A DNA stretch of 7,836 nt from an uncultured Oscillospiraceae bacterium (GTDB lineage: Bacteria; Bacillota; Clostridia; Oscillospirales; Oscillospiraceae): contig CARXAY010000053.1 in NCBI GenBank assembly GCA_949093475.1, positions 1 to 7,836 on the forward strand, in the 5' to 3' direction. The position numbers and the translations under genes are program-made. The notes beneath the pieces were generated by a model. It was not told the origin of the DNA. It was given only the letters and a program-made list of their open reading frames with translations, and ran no database searches. Shown here piece after piece: positions 7,401-7,836 of the stretch. The stretch's first letter is position 1; each line of letters opens with the position of its first letter.

Positions 7401-7836
7401 CTCGTCAAAGCCGGTGCTGGCGACGGTCTTGTTCCCGCCGGCGTTACCGCCATAGGAGGGAAGCATATCCACCAGCATCCAGAGCTTCCCGCTGCCATCC
7501 ACCGTCAGAGCGGGGTCGATGAAGGACGCGCTGGCAAACTTGCCTTTGATGCCGTTCTGCCAATAGGTCGGGCCTTGAATGGGCGCAAAGTCGGCGAAGT
7601 AGTTGACGATCTCCCACTCCCAAGTCTTACCGCCGTCCTTGGAGACGGAGACGATGGTGTCCAGATTGTTGGGGGAGTCCTCGGTGTTGGGCCAGCGGGC
7701 GTCGGAGGCCGCCACGAGCCAGCCGTTGGGCAGGGTGACCAGAGCGGGGATGCGGAAGTAGCTGCTGACTTCCTCATCGCTCATCGGGCCGTTGCTGCTC
7801 GTGCCGCTGAGCTTGTCGTTGGGCATGGTGTATGTG
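4440..7836 (-). CDS. Cell-wall-anchored GH33 sialidase with C-terminal SLH domains (5' end outside window)
   Basis: At least 1131 residues; the frame is open through the right edge (TYT precedes the first visible Met at 7826, with no RBS), so the signal peptide and true start lie outside. Numbering from that Met, residues 1-515 are a GH33 exo-sialidase. It has FRIP (Arg25), Asp50 as probable acid/base 25 residues later, Asp-boxes at about 62-69, 323-331 and 374-380, Glu348 in SESQIV, Arg364, Arg436 in NRSNG, and the nucleophile candidate Tyr470 in NYSCLTQLPD. The full catalytic set is therefore present, with spacing like known clostridial sialidases. Then follow Big_2 (about 523-603), a beta-trefoil-like region (about 629-770), a helical segment (about 773-835), an InlB-type repeat (about 839-900, ending GYVFTGWTG), a Ser/Gly/Pro linker (about 905-945), and three SLH domains from 949, 1008 and 1073 (TRGS, TREQ, TRAE motifs). 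It should release terminal sialic acid from host glycans at the cell surface. It ends with TGA. Confidence 0.92.
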   Translation of the reverse strand, partial: TYTMPNDKLSGTSSNGPMSDEEVSSYFRIPALVTLPNGWLVAASDARWPNTEDSPNNLDTIVSVSKDGGKTWEWEIVNYFADFAPIQGPTYWQNGIKGKFASASFIDPALTVDGSGKLWMLVDMLPSYGGNAGGNKTVASTGFDEQGRLLLSHGTAGGNASGNAADYTYYVDLNAQPTETAQKDGKTVGLYPICARSDGAETGYYVDIFMDLWYDYEDEGMKPVLCRQTESDHYVQNNVFYQQSEWKVICTFYIIARSAEVDAESGRLVWSDPQMLNVKNDGERFTAVCPGRGTTTTVTVNGKQTERIIFALYDNATGNERASTVHSDDGGKTWIRGERTDVGDTTGKASESQIVHLPNGDLRMYSRNDKNYIRYADSTDGGVTWEESKLDDALAYGRDCMVSFINVDGVLIGPDNTVYEHLILASYPKGAVKNGEHNRSNGVIRIGYFNDDAGQTVTWLNDDAVRFPNRYNYSCLTQLPDHAGFAVLYEQDDTTNPKGVMAMRFVKFTAADLLGEDWLFAVEKPDEDVTLTVDTSLIDMDFGGSRTVEVEYSPEDAQVSWKSSDGSVVTVEDGVITAVGAGRATVTVSVTKGALTRSTAIPVMVQPESGELILPEEYTDGITKVVTPGNTRYVLDEDGAIDDVPYIIYSANGNRVLHNDTTTSATNHCTPSMNGDKAMNASHTNDNWKPTDDLWKLLKQEDGSYFIQGVTNSKYLTATASGSQLALGDAGVPFTITHQGEGVYHVKSGNKFLAFSGGWKIQDTTFEIRLYGRVVTPDATTYTVSADGLKALIQAAEMDEADYTDVLALEGEYDNEAAAQEALAQINTAAQEVYGQLREGNLTRYLVTYTVQGELLGVQSYYPGETIVPMTDPVRAGYVFTGWTGMPEDKVMPEHALELVAAFRAITTTGGNSGSSGGSSSGGSSSRPAPSKPDEEDLKEPDVPLTDLPVSFVDVAQTAWYAKAVSSVAAAGLVKGVGENRFDPTAPMTRGSLATVLHRLSQGKTDYETSFKDVAQGKYYTEGVAWAAQTGVVTGYTEEIFAPDDVITREQLAVMLARYAKLIGMDTKADSKALDQFADGENTGSWAVDGVAWCVANGILKGKGQNDLDPTANVTRAEVAVMLDRFIALIK

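Noticed and set aside
7824..7826. ATG at 7824-7826 as the true sialidase start
   Set aside because: No RBS precedes it (ACATACACC), no signal peptide follows, and the frame is open upstream to the edge; an SLH-anchored enzyme must have a signal peptide, so the start is outside the window.
159..7836. Operon of sialidase and GH110 genes
   Set aside because: The SOD-like gene lies between them on the opposite strand, a palindrome follows the sialidase gene and the GH110 gene has its own promoter.
1..7836. CRISPR array, tRNA, rRNA, insertion sequence or phage genes
   Set aside because: No spaced direct repeats, no cloverleaf-like sequence and no transposase or integrase motifs were seen on either strand.

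Overview
This window looks like a chromosomal segment from a high-GC, Gram-positive anaerobe of the class Clostridia. The gut Oscillospiraceae (relatives of Flavonifractor, Lawsonibacter and Oscillibacter) are the best guess. The reasons are strong AGGAGG-type ribosome binding sites, secreted proteins with Big_2, NPCBM, InlB-type and S-layer-homology (SLH) modules, a compact cytoplasmic Cu/Zn-SOD-like protein of the type seen in Clostridia, and palindromic intergenic elements that resemble repeats common in these genomes. The genus is inference; there is no rRNA or marker gene here.

The layout has three real genes. (1) Minus strand, 3581 down to 159: a secreted glycoside hydrolase family 110 (alpha-1,3-galactosidase type) enzyme. 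It carries two Ig-like (Big_2) domains, an NPCBM/CBM51 galactose-binding module, a further beta-sandwich and the first part of a cadherin-like domain. It has a near-consensus promoter at 3682-3710 and a good RBS. (2) Plus strand, 3812-4309: a 165-aa Cu/Zn-superoxide-dismutase-family protein with no signal peptide. (3) Minus strand, 7836 (beyond the window) down to 4440: a large GH33 sialidase followed by Big_2, beta-trefoil-like, helical, InlB-type and three SLH domains, which hold the enzyme on the cell wall. The SOD and sialidase genes converge on a 130-nt gap with an exact 18-bp palindrome (4321-4361) and a second 9-bp hairpin (4410-4431).

The two large enzymes make biological sense together. 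Sialidase removes capping sialic acid, and GH110 enzymes remove alpha-1,3-linked galactose (blood group B or linear alpha-Gal) from mucin-type glycans. The NPCBM/CBM51 family includes modules that bind galactose and blood-group structures. They are not one operon, because the SOD gene lies between them on the other strand.

The most notable signal is at the left edge. The GH110 frame stops at TAA (159-161) exactly where the cadherin-like domain normally has its conserved Tyr. The same frame then stays open for 52 codons to the window edge and encodes the rest of that domain. One base change (TAC to TAA) would explain this, so the gene as sequenced appears truncated by a nonsense mutation (or a sequence error), probably losing downstream domains that may include its surface anchor. 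I did not find a convincing new biological system beyond these observations.
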